From: Bacteroidota bacterium
GTDB lineage: Bacteria > Bacteroidota > Bacteroidia > Bacteroidales > Prolixibacteraceae
DNA length: 64,000 nucleotides
Direction: 5' to 3'
Assembly: GCA_030698405.1 (NCBI GenBank)
Contig: JAUYMU010000055.1
Coordinates: forward strand, 1-64,000
The translations under genes were made by a program, and so were the position numbers. The notes beneath the pieces are model-generated. The model did no database searches and was not told the origin of the DNA. It saw nothing but the letters and a program-made list of their open reading frames with translations. Shown here one piece after another: positions 35,818 through 45,990 of the stretch (the stretch's first letter is position 1; every line of letters starts with the position of its first letter).

Positions 35818-37266
35818 ATGATAACTTTCAAGAAAGTAATTTTTACATTGTTGATTGCATTGGTTGGCGGATTTGTTGCACTTTGGTCATATACGCGTTT
35901 TTTTGATGAGCCGAAAATCGTGACTGTTCAGCAGGACCAGCCAATGAGATACACCAGTTTACCTGCAAACTATTCGGGAAATTTGCCTGATTTAACGTTT
36001 TCAGCAGAAAACTCAGTTCATGCCGTTGTGCACATTAAAGTGTTGCAAAAGGGTAGATATTACAGTTCGAATAATCTGCTCGACTATCTTTTTGGAGATG
36101 GCGCTAATCGTCCGCAACAAATGCCCATCAGGCAAGGTGCCGGCTCAGGTGTAATTATTTCAGCCGATGGTTTTATCGTTACCAATAATCATGTAATTGA
36201 CAATGCAGATGAGATTAGTGTAATCTTGAATGACAAACGGGAATTTAAGGCTAAGCTCATTGGTTTCGATGCATCCACCGATTTAGCCCTGATTAAAATT
36301 GATGCCAGCAACATGCCGGTTTTAAAATTCAGTAACTCTGATAATCTTAAACTTGGTGAATGGGTTTTGGCTGTTGGTAATCCGTTTAATCTGACTTCAA
36401 CCGTCACTGCCGGGATTGTTAGTGCGAAGGGTCGTGACATTGGGATTAATCCCGATCAAATGCGTATTGAGTCGTTTATTCAGACAGATGCAGCAGTAAA
36501 TCCCGGAAATAGTGGAGGCGCTCTGGTAAACACCAGGGGCGAACTTGTAGGAATAAATACTGCAATTGCTTCTCAAACCGGATCTTTCACCGGATATTCC
36601 TTTGCGATTCCGTCGAATATCGTTCAAAAAATCGTAGCCGATTTAAAAGAATACGGTGAAGTTCAACGGGCATTGTTGAACGTTAAAATCCGCGATGTTG
36701 ACGCTGAAATCGCAAAATCAAATAATCTTGATAAAATTGAAGGAGTTTTTATAGCAGAAGTTCAGCCGGGAGGAGCTGCAGAATTAGCAGGGATAAAAGA
36801 TAAAGACGTCATTGTCAGTGTGAATGGAGTGGATGTAAATTCAACTTCCGAACTTCATGAGCAAATAAGTAAACACCGTCCGGGAAATAAAGTTACAGTG
36901 GTGGTAAAAAGAGATAATAAAAGGAAACCATTAAACGTAACGCTTCGTAACAAACACGGTGATACAGAGATTGTGAAAGCTGATGGACCCGACGATATTT
37001 TTGGAGCGAAATTTGTTGCAATTTCCGACCGCGATAAAGAAAAACTGGGAATTCGTACCGGGGTGAAAATCACTGAACTCGGAAATGGTAAATTCAAGGA
37101 TGCAGGAATTAAAGAAGGATTTATTATTATTCAGGTTAACAAGACTGCTATTTCGGAAGTAAATGAATTTAAACGTATTATTAAAAATTCAAGGGGTGGA
37201 ATATTAGTTGAAGGAATTTATCCAAATGGAGAGGTCGCTTACTATGTTTTTGGAATCAATTCGTGA
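35818..37266 (+). CDS. DegP/HtrA-type periplasmic serine protease
   Basis: A 482-residue protease/chaperone with a signal anchor at about 5-25. The catalytic triad is His125 (NNHVID), Asp155 (STDLALIKID) and Ser232 (GNSGGAL). Two PDZ domains follow: about 280-370 (FIAEVQPGGAAELAGIKDKDVIVS-type, shortened) and about 390-480 (ITELGNGKFKDAGIKEGFII). It degrades or refolds damaged envelope proteins. The start is the ATG at 35818; a GTG one codon upstream is in frame but not needed. Confidence 0.95.
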   Translation: MITFKKVIFTLLIALVGGFVALWSYTRFFDEPKIVTVQQDQPMRYTSLPANYSGNLPDLTFSAENSVHAVVHIKVLQKGRYYSSNNLLDYLFGDGANRPQQMPIRQGAGSGVIISADGFIVTNNHVIDNADEISVILNDKREFKAKLIGFDASTDLALIKIDASNMPVLKFSNSDNLKLGEWVLAVGNPFNLTSTVTAGIVSAKGRDIGINPDQMRIESFIQTDAAVNPGNSGGALVNTRGELVGINTAIASQTGSFTGYSFAIPSNIVQKIVADLKEYGEVQRALLNVKIRDVDAEIAKSNNLDKIEGVFIAEVQPGGAAELAGIKDKDVIVSVNGVDVNSTSELHEQISKHRPGNKVTVVVKRDNKRKPLNVTLRNKHGDTEIVKADGPDDIFGAKFVAISDRDKEKLGIRTGVKITELGNGKFKDAGIKEGFIIIQVNKTAISEVNEFKRIIKNSRGGILVEGIYPNGEVAYYVFGINS

Positions 37267-37321
37267 AAATTTCAAGGCGTAGGTTATGAAAATATCAAAA
37301 TAAGCCATAATAAAAATACCA

Positions 37322-37353
37322 TTTGAATTATTGACCCTAAAAGCCTATATTTG
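37322..37353 (+). promoter_or_regulatory. Promoter of the primary sigma factor gene
   Basis: TTTG (37322-37325), a 20-base spacer and TATATTTG (37346-37353) reproduce the full Bacteroidetes consensus. The ATG follows 23 bases after the -7 box. Confidence 0.65.
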
Positions 37354-37376
37354 CACGCTATTTTTTTGAAGGGTAT

Positions 37377-38237
37377 ATGAGACAATTAAAGATTACAAAA
37401 TCGATTACCAACCGTGAGAGCGCTTCTTTAGACAAGTATTTGCAAGAAATTGGAAAAGAAGAACTTATTACCGTTGAAGAGGAAGTGGAGTTGGCGCAGC
37501 GGATTAAAAAAGGTGATCAGGCCGCATTGGAGAAATTGACCAGAGCAAATCTGCGTTTCGTTGTTTCCGTAGCTAAACAGTACCAAAATCAGGGCTTAAG
37601 TTTGCCCGACCTTATAAATGAGGGAAATCTGGGATTGATTAAAGCTGCTGAAAAGTTTGATGAAACCAGAGGGTTCAAGTTTATTTCTTACGCGGTATGG
37701 TGGATTCGTCAATCGATCTTACAGGCATTGGCAGAGCAATCGAGAATTGTTCGTTTACCTTTGAATCAGGTTGGTTCGTTGAATAAAATCAACAAGGCAT
37801 TCTCGAAGTTTGAGCAGGAAAATGAGCGGAAGCCATCACCTGAAGAACTTGCAGAATCGTTGGAATTACCGGCAGAAAAGGTTGCAGATACTCTTCGCGT
37901 TTCGGGCAGACATATTTCTGTTGATGCTCCTTTTGTTGAAGGTGAGGACAACAGTCTTCTCGATGTTCTGATCAACAATGATTCTCCAAATGCCGACCGT
38001 GCTTTGATGATGGAGTCACTGGCTAAAGAAATTGAACGTGCATTGGCTACTTTAACTGAACGTGAAAGCGACATTATCCGGATGTTCTTCGGAATCGGAT
38101 GTCAGGAAATGACACTCGAAGAAATCGGAGAACGTTTTGGACTGACACGGGAACGCGTCCGTCAGATTAAAGAAAAAGCAATCCGCCGCTTGAGGCACAC
38201 TTCAAGAAGTAAATTATTGAAAACATACTTGGGATAA
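37377..38237 (+). CDS. rpoD: Primary RNA polymerase sigma factor (RpoD/SigA)
   Basis: A 286-residue group 1 sigma factor of the short Bacteroidetes type. Region 1.2 begins at about 10 ([16 protein letters not shown]), region 2 has [16 protein letters not shown] and [13 protein letters not shown], and region 4 has the helix-turn-helix in [22 protein letters not shown]. There is no region 1.1. It should recognise the TTTG/TAnnTTTG promoters seen throughout this window. A single-gene unit with its own promoter and terminator. Confidence 0.96.
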   Translation: MRQLKITKSITNRESASLDKYLQEIGKEELITVEEEVELAQRIKKGDQAALEKLTRANLRFVVSVAKQYQNQGLSLPDLINEGNLGLIKAAEKFDETRGFKFISYAVWWIRQSILQALAEQSRIVRLPLNQVGSLNKINKAFSKFEQENERKPSPEELAESLELPAEKVADTLRVSGRHISVDAPFVEGEDNSLLDVLINNDSPNADRALMMESLAKEIERALATLTERESDIIRMFFGIGCQEMTLEEIGERFGLTRERVRQIKEKAIRRLRHTSRSKLLKTYLG

Positions 38238-38247
38238 AGCCCATAAA

Positions 38248-38273
38248 AAAACCGCTCAAAAGGCGGTTTTTTT
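38248..38273 (+). terminator. Intrinsic terminator of the sigma factor gene
   Basis: AAAACCGC (38248-38255) pairs with GCGGTTTT (38263-38270) across a 7-base loop and continues into a run of T to 38273. It begins 11 bases after the stop codon. The A-tract on the other side makes it usable for the converging polysaccharide operon as well. Confidence 0.9.
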
Positions 38274-38285
38274 ATGCGTAGAAAT

Positions 38286-40391
38286 CTACTTCAGATCTTC
38301 AAGTTCCTTTACTGCTTCATCATATTTTTTGGCAACAGCCTTTTCAAATTCGGCCAGTTTTTTCCATTTTTCATCCCCGTAAACTCCGGCCTTCGAATAG
38401 TCAAATGGCTTAAACCCGATTTTCTTCATCAGTGCTTTGTTTTTTATCCTGAAGTCGAAACCGTCAGGATTCACAAATTCGGGATTGGCTACGACAGAAT
38501 TGCGGTCTTTGCCTGTGGCCTGCCATTCTTTGAACGAAAGTTTATCGAAGCGTACATCTTTGGTGCGCGCATCCCAGTAGCAATTATTATCGGAATTGAT
38601 TTTGACCTGGCTCCAGCGACTGGTGAGTAAACTTCCGGAGTTGAACCAAACGATGTTGTTGGTAAAATTGAAAGAAAGATGCTCTTCCACGCGTGTGGCC
38701 TGCAACTGACCCTTAATATTACCGGCAAAAATATTGTTTCTGATGGTGTTTTCTTTCCCGTAGTGCTGGTGGAAACCCGAATTTTTACAGGCATAAACAA
38801 GGTTATTTTCCATTAAAATTCCGGTTGAACCTTCGTCGGTATATAATCCCCAACCGCCGTAATCGAACGAATACACATGGTGGATCACGTTGTTGCTCAC
38901 CGATGTTCCTTCCGACTCGCCAAGGCAATAAACGCCGCCCATGTCGCACAGTTCGCCCCAGCCGAGGTGGTGAATGTGGTTGAATTCGATGATGTTCCGT
39001 TTGCTCGGGCTGTGCGAATATCCCCAAACCCAGCCGACCGACACGCCCGAATAGCGGAAGTTGGCAATTTCGTTGTGGGTAACGGCATTGTCGCTGGCCT
39101 GAAAAATAGTGACCCCAACCGCGCAAGGAAAAACATAACCGCCTGAACGGATGATGTTATTGTCCACCTTGATGCGTTGAGTCAGTTCTTTTTCATTTTC
39201 AGGAATGCGTATGTCGCCAATTTTAACCCCACCGGCGCCCAAATCGTGCAGGTAACACTGCTGAATGGTGCAATCGGTGCAGGCTTTCCGCAGCCAGATG
39301 GCGCTTGTGCCGGTTTGCGATATTTCACAATTCACAATGCTGATATTGCTGGCATAGTCGGCCATGATGGTAGCCTCAACCGGCGAAGCAGCCTGTGCCG
39401 GCTCGTTTCCCCAGAGCGGCATCCGGTAGCCCGACACCTCGAAGCGAAGGTTTTCGAAGCGGATGTGTTGCACTTTTTTCCCTGTTTGCTCATTACCCAA
39501 CAAAGTCACAAATCGTTCGGTTACCGGCGCGTAAATCTTCATTTGATTGGGATTTTCTCCTTCCGCCGGAATGTAAAGCAAATCGCCATTGCGTTCGAGG
39601 TACCATTCGCCAACAGTATCAAGCGCTGCTTTGAAATTTTCGATGGTGTAGCGGCTTTTTTTATCGAGGCTGTTCCATGGTTTCATGCCTCCTCCGGCAG
39701 TAAAAACGGTTGAGCTGTCGGCATCAAATGCAGAAACTCTCTTGCGGGTATTGTCCCATTTGTGGTAAAGGGTCAGCACTGCATCATCAAAATCAGTTTT
39801 CGAGAATTTGGCAAAATCGGTGGCGGCATCCGGAAAAACCTTCAGCTTTTGAACCGCCATTTCGGGCACTCTTCCGTTTCCTTTTGAAACAACCGTTTCG
39901 TCAACTCCCTTCAGAAAATAAAACCCCTGATTGGGCGATTTGGCGCGGGTTACGCGTTGTCCGTTCACGTAAAGCTGCTCGAAGTAAAAACCAAAGCGAC
40001 TTACCTCCTGAACTTTGGCTTTCCATACTTTATCGCTTACTTTTTCCCAGTTTCTGATTGGAATGCCTCCAATAAAAACCGGATTGGCGCCTTCTTCGGC
40101 CCTGTAAATAACCGGAAAAGTTTCTGTTCCGGAATCCTGATCGGTCAGCAGCAAAGGTTCGCTCATAAAATACATGCCATTTGAAACCATCACGCGTACT
40201 TCCTCGTTCAGTCTGCCCAGACTCCGTAGTTGACGAATCAGGTCGCGCGCGCCATTCAGACTGGCAAGCGGTTGTATTTTAGTTCCGGGATTTTGATCGC
40301 TGCCATTTGTCGCCACAAAAAAATCGCGTGCCGAAAGGTTCAGGCTAAAAATGACAGCGAGAATCAATGTTAAAAATCGTGGTTTATTCAT
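38286..40391 (-). CDS. Secreted right-handed parallel beta-helix protein
   Basis: A 701-residue exported protein (signal about 1-20, ILAVIFSLNLSA). It begins DFFVATNGSDQNPGTKIQPLASLNGARD-like (shortened), the usual entry of pectate-lyase-like beta-helix proteins. Coils run through 300-560 with repeated short strands and Asn/Gly turns (DNNIIRSGGYVFP, SNNVIHHVYSFDYGG, MENNLVYACKNSGF). Such folds hold glycoside hydrolases (for example GH120-like) or polysaccharide lyases; catalytic residues cannot be assigned by eye. It is the last gene of the polysaccharide operon, 182 bp after the oxidoreductase gene. Confidence 0.85.
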   Translation of the reverse strand: MNKPRFLTLILAVIFSLNLSARDFFVATNGSDQNPGTKIQPLASLNGARDLIRQLRSLGRLNEEVRVMVSNGMYFMSEPLLLTDQDSGTETFPVIYRAEEGANPVFIGGIPIRNWEKVSDKVWKAKVQEVSRFGFYFEQLYVNGQRVTRAKSPNQGFYFLKGVDETVVSKGNGRVPEMAVQKLKVFPDAATDFAKFSKTDFDDAVLTLYHKWDNTRKRVSAFDADSSTVFTAGGGMKPWNSLDKKSRYTIENFKAALDTVGEWYLERNGDLLYIPAEGENPNQMKIYAPVTERFVTLLGNEQTGKKVQHIRFENLRFEVSGYRMPLWGNEPAQAASPVEATIMADYASNISIVNCEISQTGTSAIWLRKACTDCTIQQCYLHDLGAGGVKIGDIRIPENEKELTQRIKVDNNIIRSGGYVFPCAVGVTIFQASDNAVTHNEIANFRYSGVSVGWVWGYSHSPSKRNIIEFNHIHHLGWGELCDMGGVYCLGESEGTSVSNNVIHHVYSFDYGGWGLYTDEGSTGILMENNLVYACKNSGFHQHYGKENTIRNNIFAGNIKGQLQATRVEEHLSFNFTNNIVWFNSGSLLTSRWSQVKINSDNNCYWDARTKDVRFDKLSFKEWQATGKDRNSVVANPEFVNPDGFDFRIKNKALMKKIGFKPFDYSKAGVYGDEKWKKLAEFEKAVAKKYDEAVKELEDLK

Positions 40392-40573
40392 TTTTGTTGG
40401 TTTAAATTTTATTTTTTAAAAGCCAAATGTATTCTATTGGATTATTAGTCACCCGATGTAATTTCCACAAATTTGGTCAATAACTGCTCATTAAAGCCCA
40501 GTCCAAATTTCAGGATGTGGCGTATTGGGTTTGCCCATGGATTTTTCACACCTACGGGCCGATCTCAGAGCCA

Positions 40574-42256
40574 TTACGGTATTCCAATCTTTGTTGCATC
40601 AATTATTTGATTTTGCTCAATAAGTAAATTGCTTAAAGTTTTGTAATTGACATTTTGCACCGATGTGTTATTGACTATCGCCAAAACAGCAGCTACGGCA
40701 CAAGCCTGACCCATTGCCATATAGGTAAATTCAATTCTGATTGCTCCATAAGCCACATGGCTCGATGATGGGCAAGTTGGCGTTAAAAGGTTGGTGCATT
40801 CTTTATCTCTTGGAACCAAAGCCCTGTAAGAAATACCGAATGGTCGCCAGGAATCTCCGCCAAAAACAAAACCTTCGTTATAGGCATAGCCATCTTTTAC
40901 AATTCGCCTTGCAGAATGCAAATCGGGAGGCCAAAAGGCAACGGCAACAGGATCTTCTGCTATCAGCGGGTTCGTAAGGTTTGTATGATGCTCTGTAATA
41001 ACATAGTCGGAGACCATTCGCCTTCCATCGCGCACATAAAACTGACGTGGCCAGCCTTCATTATCTGTAAATTCATATTTGCATAAACCCCATTGTTTCC
41101 AGGTTTGCTGAAGTTCAGCATCCAACTGCCCAACTTCAGTATCGTTTGCCAGAAAGTAAAACAATCCTTGTGTGAATGTTTTGTGTTGTCTGAAAATCCT
41201 TTGACGGACTTCATAATTCCCGGCAGGATAGTCGCGATTCATTCCGTAAAGGTTATGAGACAAATCGTGCCAGGCTCCCAAATCTGTTTTGTTGTTCGGT
41301 ATCCTGGCAATTGGAGTATATAGTTTCCCCCCGGCTTTAAGATATCGTAAATATATTTCGTATTGGTTCCGGTCATAATTTTCGGGCTTTTTAAATGGAA
41401 TACGGTTTGCTTCATCTTTGGTTAAGCACATCCTGAAACAAAATGCCTGAATAGACTTGTCGCCTTCACCTGGTCTTCCAAACGCTTCGTCCTGGATCGT
41501 AGGAATAACTCCGCTTGATGATTTTCCCTGAACAATGTAAGGATCAACTTTTACCTGAAACTGTCTATAGGTGGTTTCGGCCTGAATACCATTTTTCGTT
41601 TCACCATAAAGTGAATTACTTTCTCTTCCCCAGGTAGTTGAAACACCGGCATTTGCAAGCAAATCACCTTCGAGAGTTGCATCTATAAATACTTTTGCTG
41701 TAAACACGCGTCCATCTTCTGTTTCAACATGACTTATATTCGTCCCCGCTTTCTGAACTGATGCTTTACCTTCTTTCAATCTGGTATTCAAAAATAGTGT
41801 GATAGGGTATTCATTTATCCAGCCCTTAATTATTTTTTCAGCAACATGTGGTTCAAAGCGCCACAATGATTCATCCTTGACTTTGTTTTTATGTTTGTCA
41901 TCGAATTCATTCAATCGCCCGTAATGTTTGGCAACTTTACGGTAGAATTCCAAAGCTATTCCACCTACAGCTAAACTGTTTTGAAATTCCTTATGATTAT
42001 CGATATCAGTTCCACCCAAGCCATTGACTATGATTCCTCCAATATGTGAATCCGGCTCTATAATAGCAACCGTTTTACCCAATCGTGCAACTTGAATCGC
42101 TGCTGCAAGACCTGCCGGAGTGCCACCATAAATTACAATATCAAAAGAACTTTGGTTTTGATATACTGATGCACTTCGTTTGTTTTTTGCCTTCCCGTTT
42201 AAACCACTTAAACATGCAAGTGTAATTAGAAATGATATTTTCGTTATTGTCCACAT
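40574..42256 (-). CDS. Exported FAD-dependent oxidoreductase
   Basis: A 560-residue protein with an N-terminal hydrophobic signal (about 5-20) and the FAD-binding start FDIVIYGGTPAGLAAAIQ at about 39, then VAIIEPDSHIGGIIVNG. It belongs to the FAD_oxidored type often found in PULs, whose reactions on sugars are poorly characterised. A sugar or uronate oxidation or elimination step is possible. Spacing of 19 bases to the next gene upstream supports co-transcription. Confidence 0.85.
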   Translation of the reverse strand: MWTITKISFLITLACLSGLNGKAKNKRSASVYQNQSSFDIVIYGGTPAGLAAAIQVARLGKTVAIIEPDSHIGGIIVNGLGGTDIDNHKEFQNSLAVGGIALEFYRKVAKHYGRLNEFDDKHKNKVKDESLWRFEPHVAEKIIKGWINEYPITLFLNTRLKEGKASVQKAGTNISHVETEDGRVFTAKVFIDATLEGDLLANAGVSTTWGRESNSLYGETKNGIQAETTYRQFQVKVDPYIVQGKSSSGVIPTIQDEAFGRPGEGDKSIQAFCFRMCLTKDEANRIPFKKPENYDRNQYEIYLRYLKAGGKLYTPIARIPNNKTDLGAWHDLSHNLYGMNRDYPAGNYEVRQRIFRQHKTFTQGLFYFLANDTEVGQLDAELQQTWKQWGLCKYEFTDNEGWPRQFYVRDGRRMVSDYVITEHHTNLTNPLIAEDPVAVAFWPPDLHSARRIVKDGYAYNEGFVFGGDSWRPFGISYRALVPRDKECTNLLTPTCPSSSHVAYGAIRIEFTYMAMGQACAVAAVLAIVNNTSVQNVNYKTLSNLLIEQNQIIDATKIGIP

Positions 42257-42275
42257 TTTCTACTAATTTAAAAAA

Positions 42276-44120
42276 TTATTTCAGCACAAGTGTCACCTTT
42301 TCGGCATAAGGTTTCAGCAACGCTCTGATTTTTAAGCTTTCCCACATCAATTCAATCTGGTCTCCCGACTGGCTGACTGCAACCTTCTTATCCGTATTTA
42401 TTGGACCATTTTTCATGCAAACTAAAAATCCCAGGATGGCTTCCTGAATTTCCCCAAAGTTAAACTCCTTTTCGTCTCCGGAATAAATAACGAAATCAAC
42501 CCATTTGTATTTATCATCACCGCCAGTTGTCAATGTACCGCTATAATCTCCGAATCTAACCACCGGAAGTTCAATCCTGAAGTTTACCTTGCCTGAAGTC
42601 CCATTGACTACTCTGTTTTTTATATCGGCGGATGTGAAGTTGAGGCTGCTTAAATCACCTGTAAATTCGAACCGCAGGCGCAGATCGGTGGCTTTGATGG
42701 TGGCATTCTGTATCACGTCGATGGTTACATGCCGGTCGCCGCCATTGGTGGTAAAATTTATGGCCCCCAGCACATTGGTCGAATCCTGTGCGCAAAAAAT
42801 ATTCGCCGCAGCATAATCATATCCATCGTGCAGAAAACGAATTTGCATCGAAACGGGCTTTTGCGTGGTTCCCCAATAGGCAATCAACGGGCGACGCTGA
42901 TTCCAAAGGCACGACTGATTGGCCGACGACAGCACAAAATCATTGGTAAAATACGATTTACCGATCACCTCTTTGGTCTCGATCCACACTCCCCGATCGC
43001 TTTCCTGGTAAGAGACCAGCGGGTTCAGTTCAATTTTTTGTCCTCCGCGAATGAACGTATCAACTTCCATTCTGGGAAGTTTGGGCTGTGTAAAATAAGG
43101 TATCAAGTCCGCCGGAATCTGATGTTTCAGGATGGGATCCTGGTCTTTGGAAAATTCTGTCGAAGTTTCGGGATTGACAATTCCGCCGGAAGCAGTGTAC
43201 AACCAGTTGTAAGTTGAAGAGCCAAGCAAAACGCTGTATGCTCTCCCATGCGGGCCAGCCCATTGTGCAGTGGGCTGATGATAGTGCCGGGCAATAACAT
43301 TCCAACCGGTGTGGTAGATAAATTCGAGCATAGCCAGATCTTCGGGATTAATCACATGATTTTTCAACCGCAACACTTCGTCGAGCGACAATTTGAAATA
43401 GACCGGGCTGTTGTATTCGATAAACCCCTTGTTCAGAACCGTGCAGTCGTAAAATGCTTTGAGGCGTTTACGTGCATAATCCATCAGGCCGGCATCGTTG
43501 TACATATCGGCGGTCATGTAACAAACATACAAGCCCATCAGCGAAATGTTGGTATAATCAGGGCGAACATCGCGCTTTCGTATGGCTTGCGAAGCCAGCA
43601 AAAGCGCTTTTTGGGTTTTCTCTTTCAGGTCGTTGGGCAGAATATCGCTGTGGTTGTTGATGATTCCGATGATCGGCACTGCCGAAAAATCGGCCCAGTT
43701 GCGATCGGCAGGAGTTTTCTTGGTGGCAAGAGGTTCTTCAAGGGTATATGGCCAAACACCGCAGGTTTTCGATTCCGTATCCTGATCCTGAAGGGCAATA
43801 ACTGCGCGCAACACATCAAAAGCACGTTCACGAAATTCGGATTTGCGTGAATTAAGCAAGGCTTCGGCATAACCTAACGACGACCTGACACTGTGCACTT
43901 TGGTTTCTTCCTGAAAATCGGAATGGTAATGTTTGTTTTGTGTTGCCCACACCAAATGGACCGCCGAATCGTATTTCGGTTCGTATCGTTCGATTTCTTT
44001 CAGCACGACTTCAATTTCCTGCTCGGAAAGTACAATGGGCTGGAGAGTCGTGTTCTTTTGATGCGATGGCGCACAGGCTGAAAACAGGTACAGGCAAAAA
44101 AGGATAGTTAGTTTAGTCAT
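42276..44120 (-). CDS. PUL lipoprotein with helical-toroid fold
   Basis: A 614-residue lipoprotein: signal with lipobox FSAC (Cys15 in the LYLFSACAPS stretch). Residues about 70-320 are helix pairs with aromatic-rich loops (EFIYHTGWNVIARHYHQPT; QWAGPHGRAYSV), like the (alpha/alpha) toroid of polysaccharide lyases. The C-terminal 280 residues are beta-rich, as in the sandwich half of such lyases. I do not recognise the family. Its start overlaps the GH88/GH105 gene's stop by 4 bases, so translation is coupled and function on the same oligosaccharides is likely. Confidence 0.7.
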   Translation of the reverse strand: MTKLTILFCLYLFSACAPSHQKNTTLQPIVLSEQEIEVVLKEIERYEPKYDSAVHLVWATQNKHYHSDFQEETKVHSVRSSLGYAEALLNSRKSEFRERAFDVLRAVIALQDQDTESKTCGVWPYTLEEPLATKKTPADRNWADFSAVPIIGIINNHSDILPNDLKEKTQKALLLASQAIRKRDVRPDYTNISLMGLYVCYMTADMYNDAGLMDYARKRLKAFYDCTVLNKGFIEYNSPVYFKLSLDEVLRLKNHVINPEDLAMLEFIYHTGWNVIARHYHQPTAQWAGPHGRAYSVLLGSSTYNWLYTASGGIVNPETSTEFSKDQDPILKHQIPADLIPYFTQPKLPRMEVDTFIRGGQKIELNPLVSYQESDRGVWIETKEVIGKSYFTNDFVLSSANQSCLWNQRRPLIAYWGTTQKPVSMQIRFLHDGYDYAAANIFCAQDSTNVLGAINFTTNGGDRHVTIDVIQNATIKATDLRLRFEFTGDLSSLNFTSADIKNRVVNGTSGKVNFRIELPVVRFGDYSGTLTTGGDDKYKWVDFVIYSGDEKEFNFGEIQEAILGFLVCMKNGPINTDKKVAVSQSGDQIELMWESLKIRALLKPYAEKVTLVLK

Positions 44121-45940
44121 TTCAATATAGCTTTGTTCATGTTACTCACTTCAATTCCGGCGAATAAAACCGCAAACAATCCATGCGTGTCATTGTCGTA
44201 AAATGGCCTGTCAAGGTAATAATTTATATCTTCAGAGCACATGGTTCCGTAGCATATATTGTGCACGGTTCCATCGGGTTCGATTTGAGTTTTCAATGCT
44301 TCCCAGCCTTTCAGCACATACGGTTTGTACTTTTTAGCGTTCAGCCAGCCGTTGGTAATTCCACGGGCAATGGTCATGGTGAAAATGGCTGTTCCTGAAA
44401 CTTCTTCACGCGAATCGGGGCGATCCAAAACTTGCAGCCAAAAACCATTTTTATTCTGAAGGGCAACCAACGCGTCAACATGTTTGCGGTAATGTGCCAA
44501 TATGATTTTGTAATTCGGATGGTTTTTCGGTAGCACTTTCAGCACTTCGGTGGTAGCCCAGATTCCCCAGCCATTGGCGCGCGACCAGTGCGGAAGCTTG
44601 ACGTCCTTCTCCGAATATTTGGCATGCATATACAGGTTGGCTTCTTTGTTCCAAACCTGCTCATTAAAACGGACGGCCTGATTCGCAGCATCATCTAAAA
44701 ACAGCTTTTTTTCTTCCGGAGTGGTTGCATATTGTGCCGCCTGAACCAGAAACGGAATTCCCATAAACATATCATCCACCCAGGTAGTGTATTTTTCAGG
44801 AGTGAGGCGGGTATAAATGTTCGATCCGGGAAAACGAACCTGCTCGTCTTTGGCATATTTCAGCATGCGGCTGATGTATTTTTCGTATGCTTCACGATTG
44901 GCAAACGAATCTTCTTTCCGGAGCTTATAAATGAACGGAAGCGCCGGAGCCAAAGTGAAATCGAGCAGCGGTGAAAACAAAAATCCATTGTTGGCCGAAT
45001 TAACAGCCCGCAAGGTTTTTACCTGATATTCGATAAACGGGGCGCTGTTGATTTGAAAATCACAAAAATTGGTGGCGTATTGATTGTATTTCGTTTCAGC
45101 TGTTACTTCGGCCAACTGCTGCATGGCCCAGGCAACGCCGCCGTTGTGGTAATTCCAGGTATAATTTGTTCCCCATGGCAGCGGATCAATCAAGTCGCCC
45201 AAAACCTCCACTTTCGGAATCGTCCACGTGATTGGCGACGCGGAACCTTCGTACATTTTCCCAAAAACCAGTTCTTTTTCAGGAGCATAAAAAGTTTTTA
45301 TTCCTTTCCCGCTGGAATTTGCAAACGGGCCGATAACCAGCCAATTGGTTATTTCGGCAATTTGCTGATCTACATTCGGAACCGATTTCAGGCCAATTTC
45401 AGGATATTGCATTGATTCAGAAACAACTGCGCCTTTTAAACTTGGCGGCTGAAGATAAACCACCCACTCGTTTCCGTAAGTTTCTGACTTGATCAGCAAA
45501 CTATTCTCCCCTTTTTTTAGCCTGATGGCAAATTGATTTTCCATCTCAACACTTCGTTCTTCAAACAGAAGTTCCAATTTGTGTTTGCCACGTTTTTCAT
45601 AAACGAGTTCATTGTTTATCCAGATTTTGCAGCCATCATTGTGAGCAGTCTGCAAAACCATTTCAGTATCGGCATTGGCGGTCAGATGCGTGTAGGCATA
45701 AGCCACGGCAGGCAGGCTGGTCTCAAACGTTCGGCCAAAGTCAACGAACTGCAACCCGTCGAATTTCGGATTGTTTGCCTGAAGTGTCAGCCGGTATTTA
45801 AACGGCGTATCCCGTATCAGTTTATCGCCAATCAGCTTGACCACCTCCAATGGATCAGTCATTGCGGAAACATTGGGTTGCGCCATAAGCCTGAATGAAC
45901 AGGCCAGTAAAAGCAGGGTAATGAGAGTCGTATTTTTCAT
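44117..45940 (-). CDS. GH88/GH105-type unsaturated uronyl hydrolase
   Basis: A 607-residue exported enzyme. A signal peptide (about 1-20) precedes an N-terminal beta domain (about 50-190) resembling carbohydrate-binding sandwiches. The catalytic (alpha/alpha)6 barrel (about 235-600) includes TWVDDMFMGIPFLVQ, the diagnostic Asp-Asp region of GH105/GH88, plus HWSRANGWGIWATTEVL and EVSGTAIFTMTIARGI. These enzymes hydrate the unsaturated 4,5-uronate left at the non-reducing end by polysaccharide lyases, releasing it. GH105 (rhamnogalacturonyl type) is favoured over GH88 (glucuronyl). Confidence 0.88.
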   Translation of the reverse strand: MKNTTLITLLLLACSFRLMAQPNVSAMTDPLEVVKLIGDKLIRDTPFKYRLTLQANNPKFDGLQFVDFGRTFETSLPAVAYAYTHLTANADTEMVLQTAHNDGCKIWINNELVYEKRGKHKLELLFEERSVEMENQFAIRLKKGENSLLIKSETYGNEWVVYLQPPSLKGAVVSESMQYPEIGLKSVPNVDQQIAEITNWLVIGPFANSSGKGIKTFYAPEKELVFGKMYEGSASPITWTIPKVEVLGDLIDPLPWGTNYTWNYHNGGVAWAMQQLAEVTAETKYNQYATNFCDFQINSAPFIEYQVKTLRAVNSANNGFLFSPLLDFTLAPALPFIYKLRKEDSFANREAYEKYISRMLKYAKDEQVRFPGSNIYTRLTPEKYTTWVDDMFMGIPFLVQAAQYATTPEEKKLFLDDAANQAVRFNEQVWNKEANLYMHAKYSEKDVKLPHWSRANGWGIWATTEVLKVLPKNHPNYKIILAHYRKHVDALVALQNKNGFWLQVLDRPDSREEVSGTAIFTMTIARGITNGWLNAKKYKPYVLKGWEALKTQIEPDGTVHNICYGTMCSEDINYYLDRPFYDNDTHGLFAVLFAGIEVSNMNKAILK

Positions 45941-45990
45941 CTTATTGGGTTTTCGTGTGTTTATTTCGGGTTATTTGTTGTCACTTGTTG

